From an uncultured Candidatus Saccharibacteria bacterium (GTDB taxonomy: Bacteria > Patescibacteriota > Saccharimonadia > Saccharimonadales > Saccharimonadaceae): 64,000 nt of DNA. The notes under the pieces are model-generated. The model made no database searches. It was not told where the DNA came from and saw only the letters and a program-made list of their open reading frames with translations. A program made the translations under genes and the position numbers. The stretch is from NCBI GenBank assembly GCA_949101405.1, contig CARYFM010000005.1:3995-67994 (forward strand), given 5' to 3'. This document shows, in pieces, positions 9,535 to 20,682 of this stretch; the stretch's first letter is position 1; each line of letters begins with the position of its first letter.

Positions 9535-9650
9535 GTAAGTATAAGGACGTAGTATGTATACTACGAGCCACAAGTTTTTAACACATAAAACCTAGTGGCT
9601 CGTCAGAGCCCTTAGGTATATTAAAAGCTTGTGGTGCAACTATATTTATG
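9535..9650 (+). promoter_or_regulatory. Structured 5' leader with alternative pairings
   Basis: The leader has a hairpin CGTAGTAT/ATACTACG. GAGCCAC can pair with GTGGCTC, but the overlapping CCACAAG can instead pair with CTTGTGG near the end. The two stems exclude each other, as in attenuators or riboswitches. I cannot assign it to a known class. Confidence 0.45.
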
Positions 9651-9665
9651 AAGGAGGGTCATATT

Positions 9666-10022
9666 ATGACAGTTTTAGTTTTTGTAGTGGTTTTTATCAT
9701 CGTTTGTATTTTCGGGTACAATTGTCTGGCTTTGCTATATAAGCAGAAAGAAGACATTAAATCCGGAAGAGTTGGCATGATGGATGGTAATACTCCATTA
9801 ATTTGGGTCGGGGTTCTGTTCTTGTATCCGTGCGCTGCTGCCATGATAACGTGCAAAATCTGTGGGATAGGGTTCAATTCCGACAGAGGTATTATCGCGA
9901 CTTCTGTATTCTATATATTGTACAGTTTTGTTGTCTTGGTGCCATGGGCGCTTTTTAAGCCGGCTTGCCTTTGTGTACTCAAACACGTAGAATCTTGTTT
10001 CTGGAAAGATAACAAAAATTAG
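9666..10022 (+). CDS. Small membrane protein of unknown function
   Basis: The 118-residue protein has about three membrane segments: MTVLVFVVVFIIVCIFGYNC, LIWVGVLFLYPCAAAMITC, and a segment with FYILYSFVVLVPWALF. It contains seven or more cysteines, unusual for this genome. The ATG at 9666 has AAGGAGGG eight bases upstream; an ATG at 9648 is the ribosome-site region itself and is rejected. The gene stands alone behind a long structured leader and before a strong terminator. No family is recognised. Confidence 0.7.
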   Translation: MTVLVFVVVFIIVCIFGYNCLALLYKQKEDIKSGRVGMMDGNTPLIWVGVLFLYPCAAAMITCKICGIGFNSDRGIIATSVFYILYSFVVLVPWALFKPACLCVLKHVESCFWKDNKN

Positions 10023-10047
10023 TTACATTGTGTAAGCACCACAAAGC

Positions 10048-10078
10048 AAAAACCGCCCAGCACCATAGGGCGGTTTTT
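10048..10078 (+). terminator. Rho-independent terminator
   Basis: AAAAACCGCCC and GGGCGGTTTTT form an 11-bp stem with a T run, after the small membrane protein gene. Confidence 0.92.
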
Positions 10079-10097
10079 CAAATATTACTCTATTTCA

Positions 10098-10312
10098 CTC
10101 TACACATCTAATAACAGTGACTCAGGCAGCGGAGGGGGGAAGGGACTATAGCGATAATTACCTCCCCACGACGCGATAACTTGGACATCATCAAGCCGTA
10201 AGGAAAAGGCTAGAGAAGAATCAGTGTTTGCCCGTGATGACCACCAGAAAATCTGTGTTGTGCCATCTAAAAAAACACCAGCATTATTTCGTACCCGCCC
10301 GCTGCGCACGAA
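10098..10312 (-). repeat. Variable-region cassette C1 (type B, degenerate)
   Basis: On the minus strand it begins TTCGTGCGCAGCGGG and ends CCCTCCGCTGCCTGAGT followed by a mutated type B tail. The middle codes WWSSRANT, but later blocks are poorly conserved (SPFPPPLP), so this copy has decayed by frameshift. It sits directly after the rsuA-family stop codon and has no start codon or promoter. Confidence 0.85.
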
Positions 10313-10323
10313 ACTCTAAGCCT

Positions 10324-11061
10324 TCAAGTCTTCTTTACTTCTACAAACTTACCAGATTCCAAGCCATCCAGATGATAGGAGCCAAAAATTGTGCGATGCA
10401 ACTCTACTACGGTATAGCCAAGAGCACCAAAGGTGCGTCGAATCTGACGATTACGCCCCTCATTCATTGTTACTCGCCAAAACTTCCTACTGCCATCTGC
10501 ACCTATGCTTCCTTCGTCTGATTCCAGGCGCGCCAATCCTAACTGCGAACGCCCATCTGGCAAATCTATGCCAAAATCCGCAATCATTTGCTGATGTAAC
10601 GGTTGCAAGGGCTGATCCAACTCCACTTCATAAACCTTTGTTTTAACAAACTTGGGATGGGTCATCCTGAAAGCAAAATCACCATCATTGGTTAGTAAAA
10701 TTAACCCAGAAGAATCTTTATCTAAACGTCCCACGGTCTTCAACTCGTGATATTTTTTTGGCAAAAGTTCATACAAAGTAGGGAATTCGCCCTGTTGCTT
10801 GCGGGAACAAACATACCCCACTGGTTTATTGAGAGCTAAATAAGTATAACTCTGCAAAAAAGGCACTATCTTTCCATTATAGCATACTTTTGGTATAATG
10901 TCAATAGAATCTTGGCCAAACTCCTCCGGAATTTCTATTCTCGCCCCCAAAACTGCCTTTTTGTCACCAACTGTAACCTTACCTGCGGCAATCATATCAT
11001 CGGCTTCACGCCGGGAAATTCCTAAACCCTCTGCCAAAAACTTATTCAAGCGTACAAACAT
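10324..11061 (-). CDS. rRNA pseudouridine synthase, RsuA/RluB family
   Basis: The 245-residue enzyme converts uridine to pseudouridine in rRNA. An S4 RNA-binding domain comes first (RLNKFLAEGLGISRREADDMI), then the catalytic domain with the family motif VGRLDKDSSGLILLTNDGD, whose aspartate is the catalytic residue. The later block NEGRNRQIRRTF is also family-typical. The start MFVRLNKF at 11061 is eight bases after the stop of the receiver gene, so it is the third gene of the kinase operon. A longer start would overlap the upstream gene. Whether it acts on 16S (RsuA) or 23S (RluB) is not decided by the sequence. Confidence 0.92.
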   Translation of the reverse strand: MFVRLNKFLAEGLGISRREADDMIAAGKVTVGDKKAVLGARIEIPEEFGQDSIDIIPKVCYNGKIVPFLQSYTYLALNKPVGYVCSRKQQGEFPTLYELLPKKYHELKTVGRLDKDSSGLILLTNDGDFAFRMTHPKFVKTKVYEVELDQPLQPLHQQMIADFGIDLPDGRSQLGLARLESDEGSIGADGSRKFWRVTMNEGRNRQIRRTFGALGYTVVELHRTIFGSYHLDGLESGKFVEVKKT

Positions 11062-11068
11062 CGCTATC

Positions 11069-11599
11069 CTACGCTTGCGTTGCACCAGAATTTGGGTCAA
11101 GGCTACCTAGTGGCTGCACTGACTCCGTGGCATCGCCGCGCGGGATATTTAAGACTGGATCTGGCATAGCCATGTTTACTGGGGCTGGATCGTTGGCTGG
11201 TGTCGAGGGGTTAATCGTTCCATCGGCGGAACGGTCGCCTAGCACATCGTGCACGACATTTACTACATCCTCAATGCCTACCTGAGATTTTACTAGATAA
11301 CGATCCGCTCCCAAATTCTCGCCCCGTTCACGCTGATCTTCCGACGACAATGCAGTCATCATAATAACCTTAATATCTTTCGTTTCAGGAGTAGAACGCA
11401 GAATATCCAACATATCAAATCCAGAAATCTTAGGCATCATCACATCAGAAATCACCAAATCCGGACGTTCGCGTACGGCAACTGCCAAGGCTTCCTCGCC
11501 ATCGCCGGCCGAAACGATGGTGTAGCCCTCGGCGGTCAAGCGAATACTGTAAATCTCGCGTAAACTGTTATCATCTTCTACTAGCATGATTTTACTCAT
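11069..11599 (-). CDS. Receiver-domain response regulator without output domain
   Basis: The 176-residue protein has one CheY-type receiver domain at 1-120: acidic pair in LVEDD, phospho-acceptor aspartate in LVISDVMMPK, and the conserved lysine in YLVKSQ. No DNA-binding domain follows; the last 55 residues are a flexible Pro/Asn/Asp-rich tail. The start overlaps the end of the kinase gene by four bases (ATGA), so the pair is coupled. It probably passes phosphate on or binds a partner directly. Confidence 0.92.
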   Translation of the reverse strand: MSKIMLVEDDNSLREIYSIRLTAEGYTIVSAGDGEEALAVAVRERPDLVISDVMMPKISGFDMLDILRSTPETKDIKVIMMTALSSEDQRERGENLGADRYLVKSQVGIEDVVNVVHDVLGDRSADGTINPSTPANDPAPVNMAMPDPVLNIPRGDATESVQPLGSLDPNSGATQA

Positions 11600-13194
11600 T
11601 GTGGCATGGCTCCTTGGTTAGTTTGATTTACTTGGGGTTGATTTACTAAAGGGGGACTTTGACTTGGCACAGGGTTCGGCGGGATTACCTGCATTTGTGG
11701 TGGCGCTGGTTGCGGCTGTGGGGCTACCGGCACCGGCTGCGCTGGTACTGGTTGTATTACAGTCGCCTGTTGCTGTGGTATAGCTGATACTACCTGTGTT
11801 TGCGCCGGAACGACCGACTGAGCAGCTGGGGTAACGGATTGGGGTGATGCTGGCGTTTGCCCCGGGTTATTTCTCGGCTGGACCAGGTCAAAATCACGGC
11901 CCGCAGGGCTCAATTTTGAGAGGTCCACCGAACCAGGAGCAGACGCCACCATCATCCCCGGCATCTTCACTCCGCTCTTTGCCTGTAGCTGTGCCTGCTC
12001 GTTCTGATAAGCCAAAAGTCGCTTTTGATACTCTGCTGGCGTCAACCTAGGTAGGGAAACATAAAACGTTGAGCCATCACCGAATGCACTTTCTACCCAA
12101 ACACGACCATCCATTGCTTCTACGCGCTGCTTCACTAAATATAATCCCAAACCAGTACCACCAATCTGCCGCGTCTGCGAATTGTCTACACGATAAAACT
12201 TTTGGAAGATATGCCCTGCATCTTCTGGCGACACTCCAATTCCGGTATCAGTGACATTTATTAGCACTTTATCGCCATCACCTCGTGCATTCACCCAGAT
12301 TTCGCCGCCATCAGGAGTATATTTGATTGCGTTATCAATCAAATTATCTAGAATTTCACGCAAAAAGTCCAAGTCCACCGCCGCGTATACCAGTTGCTCA
12401 ATTTGCTTATCGCCCGTCACTGGACCAGTCGTACCAAAGCTATATTTCAAATGCTTCGTACGCATATCTGTCTCGCGCGCTCCAGCCATTTCTCGCACCA
12501 CGGATACAATTTCAACTGGCACCGCACGCACTTTTAGCCGCCCATCGTCTAATTTAGTTACATCCAACAAATCCTTAAATAATCGCCCTAAGTGCTGGCT
12601 TGAAGCGTGTGCTGCATCCAAATACTGCCTAGCGCGGTCATCAATCGTGGCTGTCTGTGGATTGAGTGCTAGACCCAAATAACCTTCAATACTTGCTACT
12701 GGCGTGCGCATCTCATGGCTAGCGGTAGAAATAAACTCACTTTGCTTTTCTTCCTCCTCCAACTCTTTGGTAATATCACGAAAAGTGATAATTTTGTTGG
12801 CTTTGGGCCCGCCAGTTGGCGTCAATGTTAGCGCAATCGCTGCTCTGCGCTCACTCTGCACTGAAATCAACACGTAATCTCGCATTGTGGCGGATTGATT
12901 AGTCTGTACTGCCTGTGCTAGCTTGCTCTGAGCTGGCTGCACAGCCATACCGTCAGTAGTCTCTAGTCTCAGCACGGTCTTATAATCTAGACCAATCATA
13001 TTAGTTGGACTGCCATACCCTACCATTGCTGACGCTGCTGGATTAGCAAACTTGATAATCCCTGTATCATCAATCAGCAAGACGCCATCAGTGATATTAT
13101 TTAAGGTCAACTCAGCCAACGCCGAATAATTAGCAATCGCACCTGCTGGCAACGACGCTGTCGGATTGACTTGTTTCTTTTTGAACAAACTCAT
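11596..13194 (-). CDS. Soluble PAS-domain sensor histidine kinase
   Basis: The 532-residue protein has no membrane segment. An N-terminal PAS domain (about 20-140, LTLNNITDGVLLIDDTGIIK) precedes the HisKA block with the phospho-accepting histidine in STASHEMRTPVASIEGYL. The HATPase domain shows the N box (DNLIDNAIKYTP), G1 (DTGIGV) and G2 (GGTGLGLYLVK). The last 130 residues are rich in proline, glutamine and valine (QPVPVAPQPQPAPPQ). It should sense a cytoplasmic signal. The start is seven bases after TAAAAT, so the mRNA is probably leaderless. Confidence 0.93.
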   Translation of the reverse strand: MSLFKKKQVNPTASLPAGAIANYSALAELTLNNITDGVLLIDDTGIIKFANPAASAMVGYGSPTNMIGLDYKTVLRLETTDGMAVQPAQSKLAQAVQTNQSATMRDYVLISVQSERRAAIALTLTPTGGPKANKIITFRDITKELEEEEKQSEFISTASHEMRTPVASIEGYLGLALNPQTATIDDRARQYLDAAHASSQHLGRLFKDLLDVTKLDDGRLKVRAVPVEIVSVVREMAGARETDMRTKHLKYSFGTTGPVTGDKQIEQLVYAAVDLDFLREILDNLIDNAIKYTPDGGEIWVNARGDGDKVLINVTDTGIGVSPEDAGHIFQKFYRVDNSQTRQIGGTGLGLYLVKQRVEAMDGRVWVESAFGDGSTFYVSLPRLTPAEYQKRLLAYQNEQAQLQAKSGVKMPGMMVASAPGSVDLSKLSPAGRDFDLVQPRNNPGQTPASPQSVTPAAQSVVPAQTQVVSAIPQQQATVIQPVPAQPVPVAPQPQPAPPQMQVIPPNPVPSQSPPLVNQPQVNQTNQGAMPQ

Positions 13195-13201
13195 TATGTT
13201 T

Positions 13202-13235
13202 ATTTTAACACAAGCGTTTGAAAATGTGCTATATT
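13202..13235. promoter_or_regulatory. Divergent -10 boxes between the kinase operon and the 13244 operon
   Basis: The minus strand has TAAAAT (13202-13207), 7 nt before the kinase ATG. The plus strand has TGC-TATATT (13230-13235), 8 nt before ATG 13244. Both transcripts look leaderless. Confidence 0.65.
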
Positions 13236-13243
13236 TAATACAT

Positions 13244-15016
13244 ATGAATAAGGAAGTTATTTATTTGGAGCCGGAGGATGATATCACCGACATCTTGTCC
13301 AAGCTTCAGCGGGCTGAACAAAAAGTCGTGGCCTTGGTGCCACCAAAAAAAGCCACTATGCTTCGTAGTGCGGTGAATATGAAGTTAGTAGCACGAGCTG
13401 CCAAAGAATGTAAGAAAGTTGCTGTGATTGTAACTGCGGACCCAGCAATTTCTAAGATGGCAATGACGGCTCAGATACCGGTCGCAAAGACCTTGCAAAG
13501 TCGCCCAGTAGTGCCGACCAAAGAGAGTTTAGAAGCGGCTCAGGCAGAAGAACAAGTGATTGATGAAGATCTGGCCGATGCTAGCGATAAAGCTGAGTTG
13601 GATAGCCTTAAAGCTAAAGCCAAAACGCCTGCAGTGGGTACTAAGAGCGCTTCTGAGAAGGTTTCGGGTAAAGACGCCGATACTATCGAGCTAAGTGAAG
13701 AAAGCCTTGAAAACGGCTCTAAAGGGGCTAAAAGAGGATCTGAAAAGGGACAAAAGGGCGATTCTAGCAAAAAAGTGCCTGATATTACCAAATATCGCAA
13801 ATGGATCATTGCTGGTGTTGCTACAGCCGTTTTATTGATAATTTTCGGTGTTTGGGCTCTCGTTTTTGCTCCAGCCGTCAAAATTACTGTCGCAATGAGT
13901 ACAACTTCCAATAACTTCTCTGAGGAGGTACGTTTTACCTCTGATCCATCCGCTGAAAATATTACCGAGGGCGTACTTTATGCCCATAAGGCTACCTTTG
14001 AGCCTGAATATAGTGAAAACTTTGAGGCCACCGGCAAAGAAGATCGCGGCGAGCGCGCTACTGGTACAGTTAGTCTTAAAATGATTTTTAAGCCAACCAG
14101 TGGTACTGCCGCCAAGATTGGTCTGGCTAAGGGGGCTAAGCTTACCGCTACGACCGCTGATGGCAAAGCCGTGGTTTACACATTGGATGAAGACTACAGC
14201 GCCTCTTTTGATGGTACAGATAATGGGGTGAGTGAAATCCAGAGCGCAGGCTGGAAATGTACTGGCTCAGCCCTAGCAGGCATTTCCCAGTGTAGTTTGA
14301 CGGTTAGTTCCGCTAAGGTTACTGCCGCGGCAGCTGGAGAAGACTATAACATCGGCGCTGGTCGTCAATGGAATAGTATTACTGATGATGACGAGAATAT
14401 CACAATCAGTAATTCTGGGGCTTTTTCCGGTGGTAGCTCAAGAGAAGTAACAACAGTCACACAAGCTAATCTTGATAGTGCCAAAGAGCGGATTTTGGCT
14501 AGCCACGCTTCTGAGGGGCGCTCTTTACTTCTCGAGCAGGTTAAGTCTGACGATGTGGTTGTAATTGAGTCTAGTTTTGCTTCTGAAGCTGGCGATGTCA
14601 AGTCGAATCCTGCTTTAGGTGCCGAAGTAGATGAAAATGCTAAACCTGAAATTACCGTAAAGGCTATCTATTCAGTCTACACTATAGATAAGACTAAGAT
14701 CGAAGAGTATATCAAAGCCAAAATGACTGTGGCTGATGACCAAAGAATCTACTCTGTAGGTGAACCATATTTTGAGCGTTTTACCAGCATTGAAGAATCG
14801 GCACGCCTCAAGACCGTAGTTAAAACTGGACCTACTGTCACCGAAGAAACGATTCTGGATAAGTCTAAGGGCCGTAAGATTGGCGAAGTGCAGTCATTAT
14901 TGCGCTCCATCAACGGTGTTAGTTCAGTCGATATTGCTCCATCATACTTCTGGGTACGTTCTGTACCAAATGATCCCAACAAAGTTACTATTGAGCTAAC
15001 GGTGGAGGATAACTAA
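13244..15016 (+). CDS. Large single-pass membrane protein, baseplate-J-like extracellular repeats
   Basis: The 590-residue protein starts at MNKEVIYLEPEDDITDIL. The first 90 residues form an alpha/beta domain (VVALVPPKKATMLRSAVNMKLV) of a type common in Patescibacteria membrane proteins. A charged linker follows, then one membrane helix near 190-210 (WIIAGVATAVLLIIFGVWALVF). The extracellular part of about 380 residues is Thr/Ser/Ala rich, with GTVSLKM and baseplate-J-like elements. The function is unknown; a cell-surface role is inferred. It lies three bases upstream of the RuvX-MltG gene. Confidence 0.82.
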   Translation: MNKEVIYLEPEDDITDILSKLQRAEQKVVALVPPKKATMLRSAVNMKLVARAAKECKKVAVIVTADPAISKMAMTAQIPVAKTLQSRPVVPTKESLEAAQAEEQVIDEDLADASDKAELDSLKAKAKTPAVGTKSASEKVSGKDADTIELSEESLENGSKGAKRGSEKGQKGDSSKKVPDITKYRKWIIAGVATAVLLIIFGVWALVFAPAVKITVAMSTTSNNFSEEVRFTSDPSAENITEGVLYAHKATFEPEYSENFEATGKEDRGERATGTVSLKMIFKPTSGTAAKIGLAKGAKLTATTADGKAVVYTLDEDYSASFDGTDNGVSEIQSAGWKCTGSALAGISQCSLTVSSAKVTAAAAGEDYNIGAGRQWNSITDDDENITISNSGAFSGGSSREVTTVTQANLDSAKERILASHASEGRSLLLEQVKSDDVVVIESSFASEAGDVKSNPALGAEVDENAKPEITVKAIYSVYTIDKTKIEEYIKAKMTVADDQRIYSVGEPYFERFTSIEESARLKTVVKTGPTVTEETILDKSKGRKIGEVQSLLRSINGVSSVDIAPSYFWVRSVPNDPNKVTIELTVEDN

Positions 15017-15018
15017 GC

Positions 15019-16572
15019 ATGAAATTAATTGCCTTAGATGTCGGCACCAAACGTATTGGTGTAGCCAAAGCCGATTCATCAGTGCGAATTGCAGTACCTT
15101 ATCCTGCCGTAGAGGTAGAGGATGGAGCTGAATTTCAAAAAATTGCTTCACTGGCGCGAGCTTGGGACATCAATAGTTTCGTCTTGGGGTTGCCACGCAA
15201 TAGTCAAGGCGAGGAAACTGAGCAGAGCCGCTATGTGCGTAAGTTTGCTAAGGAGCTCAAACGTGTTGTCCCCGATGCTAAAATTTGTTTCCAGGATGAG
15301 TCGCTAACCTCAGTTGAAGCAGAGAAACGTCTTAAAAACCGTAAAAAAGGCTATAAAAAGGGTGATATTGATTCTGAGGCTGCCACAATTATTTTGCAGG
15401 ACTTCCTGGAAAAGCATGCTGGAAAACCCACCACTAAGGCAGCTGGAGCCAGGCGCCAATCCGTTAAGGCGGCTAAACCACATCGTCTACTAATGGCGCT
15501 GTTTATTGTGATTATTTTGCTCGCTGGTGCCGCTGCCGGAGCCTATTATTACTACCTCCAGAATTTACAGGCTGTTTTTACTGATGTCGATTGCAATGAT
15601 GGTGATAATACTAGCGTAGCGGCTTGTAAACCAGTGGTTTTCGAAATTGAATCTGGTGCCGGGGTAGGCGATGTTGCCGTGGGCCTCAAAAATGCCGGAT
15701 TAATTCGAAATTCAATCGTTTTTCAGATTTTTTATCGTCTGAATTATAGTGAATACACCATCAAAACTGGTGAATATGAGTTAACTAAATCAATGTCGCT
15801 AGAAGAGATAATTAGCCTAATTACTGAAGGTAAAGGCGGTGACGTTTTTACGCTTACTTTCAATCCTGGCGAAACTCTACGCGATTTGAAGGCCAAACTA
15901 GCTAAAGTGGGGTATGATAGCGCTCAAATTGATGAAGCCCTTCAGGCGCGTTATGAGGGGGCTTATAGCTGGATTTTTGAGGGACGACCGGAGGAAGCCA
16001 GCCTCGAAGGCTATCTTTATGGTGAAACCTATGAATTTTATCGTGCTGATACCGTCCAAACCATTATTGAGCGCATGCTAACAGAGATGGCAGAGGTGCT
16101 TGAGGATAACGACCTCAAAAATAAGTTTGCTGAACACGGCCTTAACCTCTATCAAGGTATCACTTTGGCCTCCGTTGTGCAAAAAGAGGCAAATAACGCC
16201 GCAGATCAAGCTAAGGTGGCTCGGGTGTTCTATAATCGCTTAGCTCAGGGAATGAGCCTCGGTAGCGATGTTACAACGCAGTATGCCCTAGATTTAGTAG
16301 ACCCAAATCGCGAAATTTACACTAATAATGCCGAAGCTTTACAGATAGATTCACCTTATAATACTAGATTATATCCTGGTTTACCCTATGGACCGATTTC
16401 TAACCCCGGAAAGCAAGCACTTAAGGCTACTGCCACCCCTGATAGTGATGCCTCAAACTACTTATTCTTCTTGACAGGAGACGATGGTATGATGTATTAT
16501 AGTACTACAGAGGGAGAGCACCAACAGAATATCATTAATCATTGTGCTGAACTCTGTAATGTTGCTTTGTAA
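15019..16572 (+). CDS. Fusion of RuvX (YqgF) nuclease and MltG endolytic transglycosylase
   Basis: One continuous 517-residue frame joins two normally separate proteins. Residues 1-135 are RuvX/YqgF: LIALDVGTKRIGVAKAD, FVLGLPRN, FQDESLTSVEAEKRL and DIDSEAATIILQDFL, with the acidic residues kept. A basic linker leads to one membrane helix at about 157-178. The extracytoplasmic YceG/MltG domain follows, with a LysM-like subdomain and the catalytic glutamate in ASVVQKEANN, then YNTRLYPGLPYGPISNPG. MltG cuts nascent peptidoglycan to end strands; RuvX processes pre-16S rRNA. The genes are often adjacent in bacteria, so a fusion through loss of a stop is plausible. ATG has no strong ribosome site. 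Confidence 0.93.
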   Translation: MKLIALDVGTKRIGVAKADSSVRIAVPYPAVEVEDGAEFQKIASLARAWDINSFVLGLPRNSQGEETEQSRYVRKFAKELKRVVPDAKICFQDESLTSVEAEKRLKNRKKGYKKGDIDSEAATIILQDFLEKHAGKPTTKAAGARRQSVKAAKPHRLLMALFIVIILLAGAAAGAYYYYLQNLQAVFTDVDCNDGDNTSVAACKPVVFEIESGAGVGDVAVGLKNAGLIRNSIVFQIFYRLNYSEYTIKTGEYELTKSMSLEEIISLITEGKGGDVFTLTFNPGETLRDLKAKLAKVGYDSAQIDEALQARYEGAYSWIFEGRPEEASLEGYLYGETYEFYRADTVQTIIERMLTEMAEVLEDNDLKNKFAEHGLNLYQGITLASVVQKEANNAADQAKVARVFYNRLAQGMSLGSDVTTQYALDLVDPNREIYTNNAEALQIDSPYNTRLYPGLPYGPISNPGKQALKATATPDSDASNYLFFLTGDDGMMYYSTTEGEHQQNIINHCAELCNVAL

Positions 16573-16700
16573 TAGGATTTTGACTTGTTTATTGAGGGTG
16601 CTTACCTATATCGGGTTGTACCAGAGGCGATTCTTCAGATGAGCCTGGTGCAAGCGTGCCCAAAAGAGACAAGACAAAAGCCCCATGAAAGGCGAATATT
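16573..16700 (+). promoter_or_regulatory. Structured leader before the LysM-CHAP gene
   Basis: TTGACT occurs near 16581. GGGTTGTACCAG and CTGGTGCAAGC-TGCCC can form a long hairpin with an internal loop, and AAAGGCG precedes the ATG. Cell-wall hydrolase genes are often controlled by c-di-AMP riboswitches, but I do not see that consensus here. Confidence 0.4.
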
Positions 16701-19258
<2,558 letters not shown>

Positions 19259-19305
19259 AAATTCTGTTATCTTGCTTGCAGAAAATAGAAATTACCATAA
19301 AAGTA

Positions 19306-19334
19306 TTGACAAAACTGGTAATCTGTGCTACAAT
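19306..19334 (+). promoter_or_regulatory. Promoter of the 19581 gene
   Basis: TTGACA, 17 nt, TACAAT. It is very similar to the promoter at 9506-9534, including bases outside the boxes. Confidence 0.8.
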
Positions 19335-19580
19335 GGAATCATAAGCTTAATAAGGCTTGCGGATTAAATAATTTAATCCCGATTCTGCCCTACAGAATCG
19401 TAAACTGCTTATAGGCTTAAGAATATTAAAGAAAACGGCTATCTACATTTGCTATTTGCTTAACTACCCATAAAAAATAATGTAATGCTCAGCCCTGGCG
19501 GGCGAAAATGATAAATCTTTGTCAGTTTATCATTTGAGAACGAACGCCGGGTGGGTACCGGGTAGTAGGGAAAGAAAAAC
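19335..19580 (+). promoter_or_regulatory. Long structured 5' leader (about 240 nt)
   Basis: It holds hairpins GGATTAA/TTAATCC, GATTCTG/CAGAATC and AAATGATAAA/TTTATCATTT, and several GGGT/CCGGG segments. No reading frame is convincing. It may be a regulatory leader or an independent small RNA. Confidence 0.45.
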
Positions 19581-20189
19581 ATGGCAAATCAGAGATTATT
19601 TATCAGCAATGCAGATGCGTTCGCAGAGAAGCTTATCCAGGTGGGAAATAGTATGTCTACGACATACTCCTACGATGGTGATAAACTCACCTTATTCTGG
19701 AAGGGTCGCAAGATTACTGAAAGAACCGGCGTGAAATACGGTGACGCTTTTATCGTGCACTGTGATGGTTCTGAGCCCACTATTAGCAAGCTTAAAGTTC
19801 CACACCGGAATAATGACTTGTTGATGTGGCTCCTCTCCTTCAATAAGGATAACCGAGCATATAATGAAGCGACTTACCAGGATTTACTTGCGCAGCAACG
19901 CGAGGAGAATGACTGGTGGGGCTATCGCGATTGGGGCATTGAGGGCAAAGGTTATGCCTTTACTTTATGTAATCGTTCCGATTGTGGCGGCGTGCATCAT
20001 ATCGCAGCCTTTATTGACCGTAAGGTTGACAAGGCGCTGATAAAAGAAGTATTGCAGGGGTGGGAGCGTGGTCTCTATTGGCCACAGGATTTCGTTGAAA
20101 GGTTGTTAAAAAAGCGTTTTGGTTTTACCGACGTTGAACTCAGCGAGATTTACCCTCACAGTAACTACAATATTCCGTTAGCCGAATAA
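19581..20189 (+). CDS. Hypothetical protein
   Basis: The 202-residue product is soluble and rich in Trp, Asp and Glu (EENDWWGYRDWGIEGKGYAF), with one CNRSDCGG pair of cysteines followed by VHHIAAF. The start ATG has GGGAAAG a few bases upstream. I recognise no family. It stands alone, between a long leader and a composite terminator, in the accessory stretch after obg, and its codon use is less A/T-biased than the neighbours. It may be acquired. Confidence 0.72.
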   Translation: MANQRLFISNADAFAEKLIQVGNSMSTTYSYDGDKLTLFWKGRKITERTGVKYGDAFIVHCDGSEPTISKLKVPHRNNDLLMWLLSFNKDNRAYNEATYQDLLAQQREENDWWGYRDWGIEGKGYAFTLCNRSDCGGVHHIAAFIDRKVDKALIKEVLQGWERGLYWPQDFVERLLKKRFGFTDVELSEIYPHSNYNIPLAE

Positions 20190-20194
20190 AATTA

Positions 20195-20265
20195 AACCCT
20201 GAGGCGTGCTCATTCGCACAAAATATACTCATTTGTATATTTTTAGCCCTCGGGGTCTTCTTTTT
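20195..20265 (+). terminator. Composite terminator
   Basis: ACCCTGAGGC pairs with GCCCTCGGGGT and is followed by CTTCTTTTT. Small hairpins (GTGC/GCAC and AAATATAC/GTATATTT) sit inside the loop. Confidence 0.75.
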
Positions 20266-20290
20266 GAGCTGAATAAGCAATACCTCTCCT

Positions 20291-20505
20291 CACATCCCTA
20301 ATACAGTACTCAGGCAGCGGAGGGGGAAACCGGACCAGCGAGCGTCCGGGCCGTGCGACGGACTGACCTCACTAGCATTGAAGTAGAGGGAGTACGCGTT
20401 GGTAGTCGACGAGTACGAGCGCGACGACCACCAGAAGCCGACGACGCCAGCGCGCCTCAAAGTGCCAGCAGTAGTAGGTAAGTGGACATACCCGCTGCGC
20501 ACGAA
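20291..20505 (-). repeat. Variable-region cassette C2 (type B)
   Basis: On the minus strand it begins TTCGTGCGCAGCGGG and ends with the type B tail (CCGCTGCCTGAGTACTGTAT). It codes FVRSGYVHLPTTAGTLRRAG, FWWSSRSYS, AYSLYF, SPSHGPD and RWSGFPLRC. There is no start codon, ribosome site or upstream gene. Ten bases beyond its 5' end is the -35 box of the next gene, which reads the other way. Confidence 0.95.
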
Positions 20506-20514
20506 GTTATATCT

Positions 20515-20543
20515 TTGACATATCATAATTGTAGTGTTATAAT
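20515..20543 (+). promoter_or_regulatory. Promoter of the 20683 gene
   Basis: TTGACA, 17 nt, TATAAT. The leader of about 135 nt contains GAGATGACATCTC and a pairing of GTTTGGTTGC with GCAACTAAAC. Confidence 0.8.
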
Positions 20544-20682
20544 GACAATTGTGAGATGACATCTCATGTACTTTGATATCTGAGACAAACCCCTTTTTAG
20601 TAGTTTGGTTGCTAAGTTTGCGTAGTTCAGAGAAATCGAACTCGCAATGCAGCAACTAAACTAGCAAAAATAAAAAGGAGAA

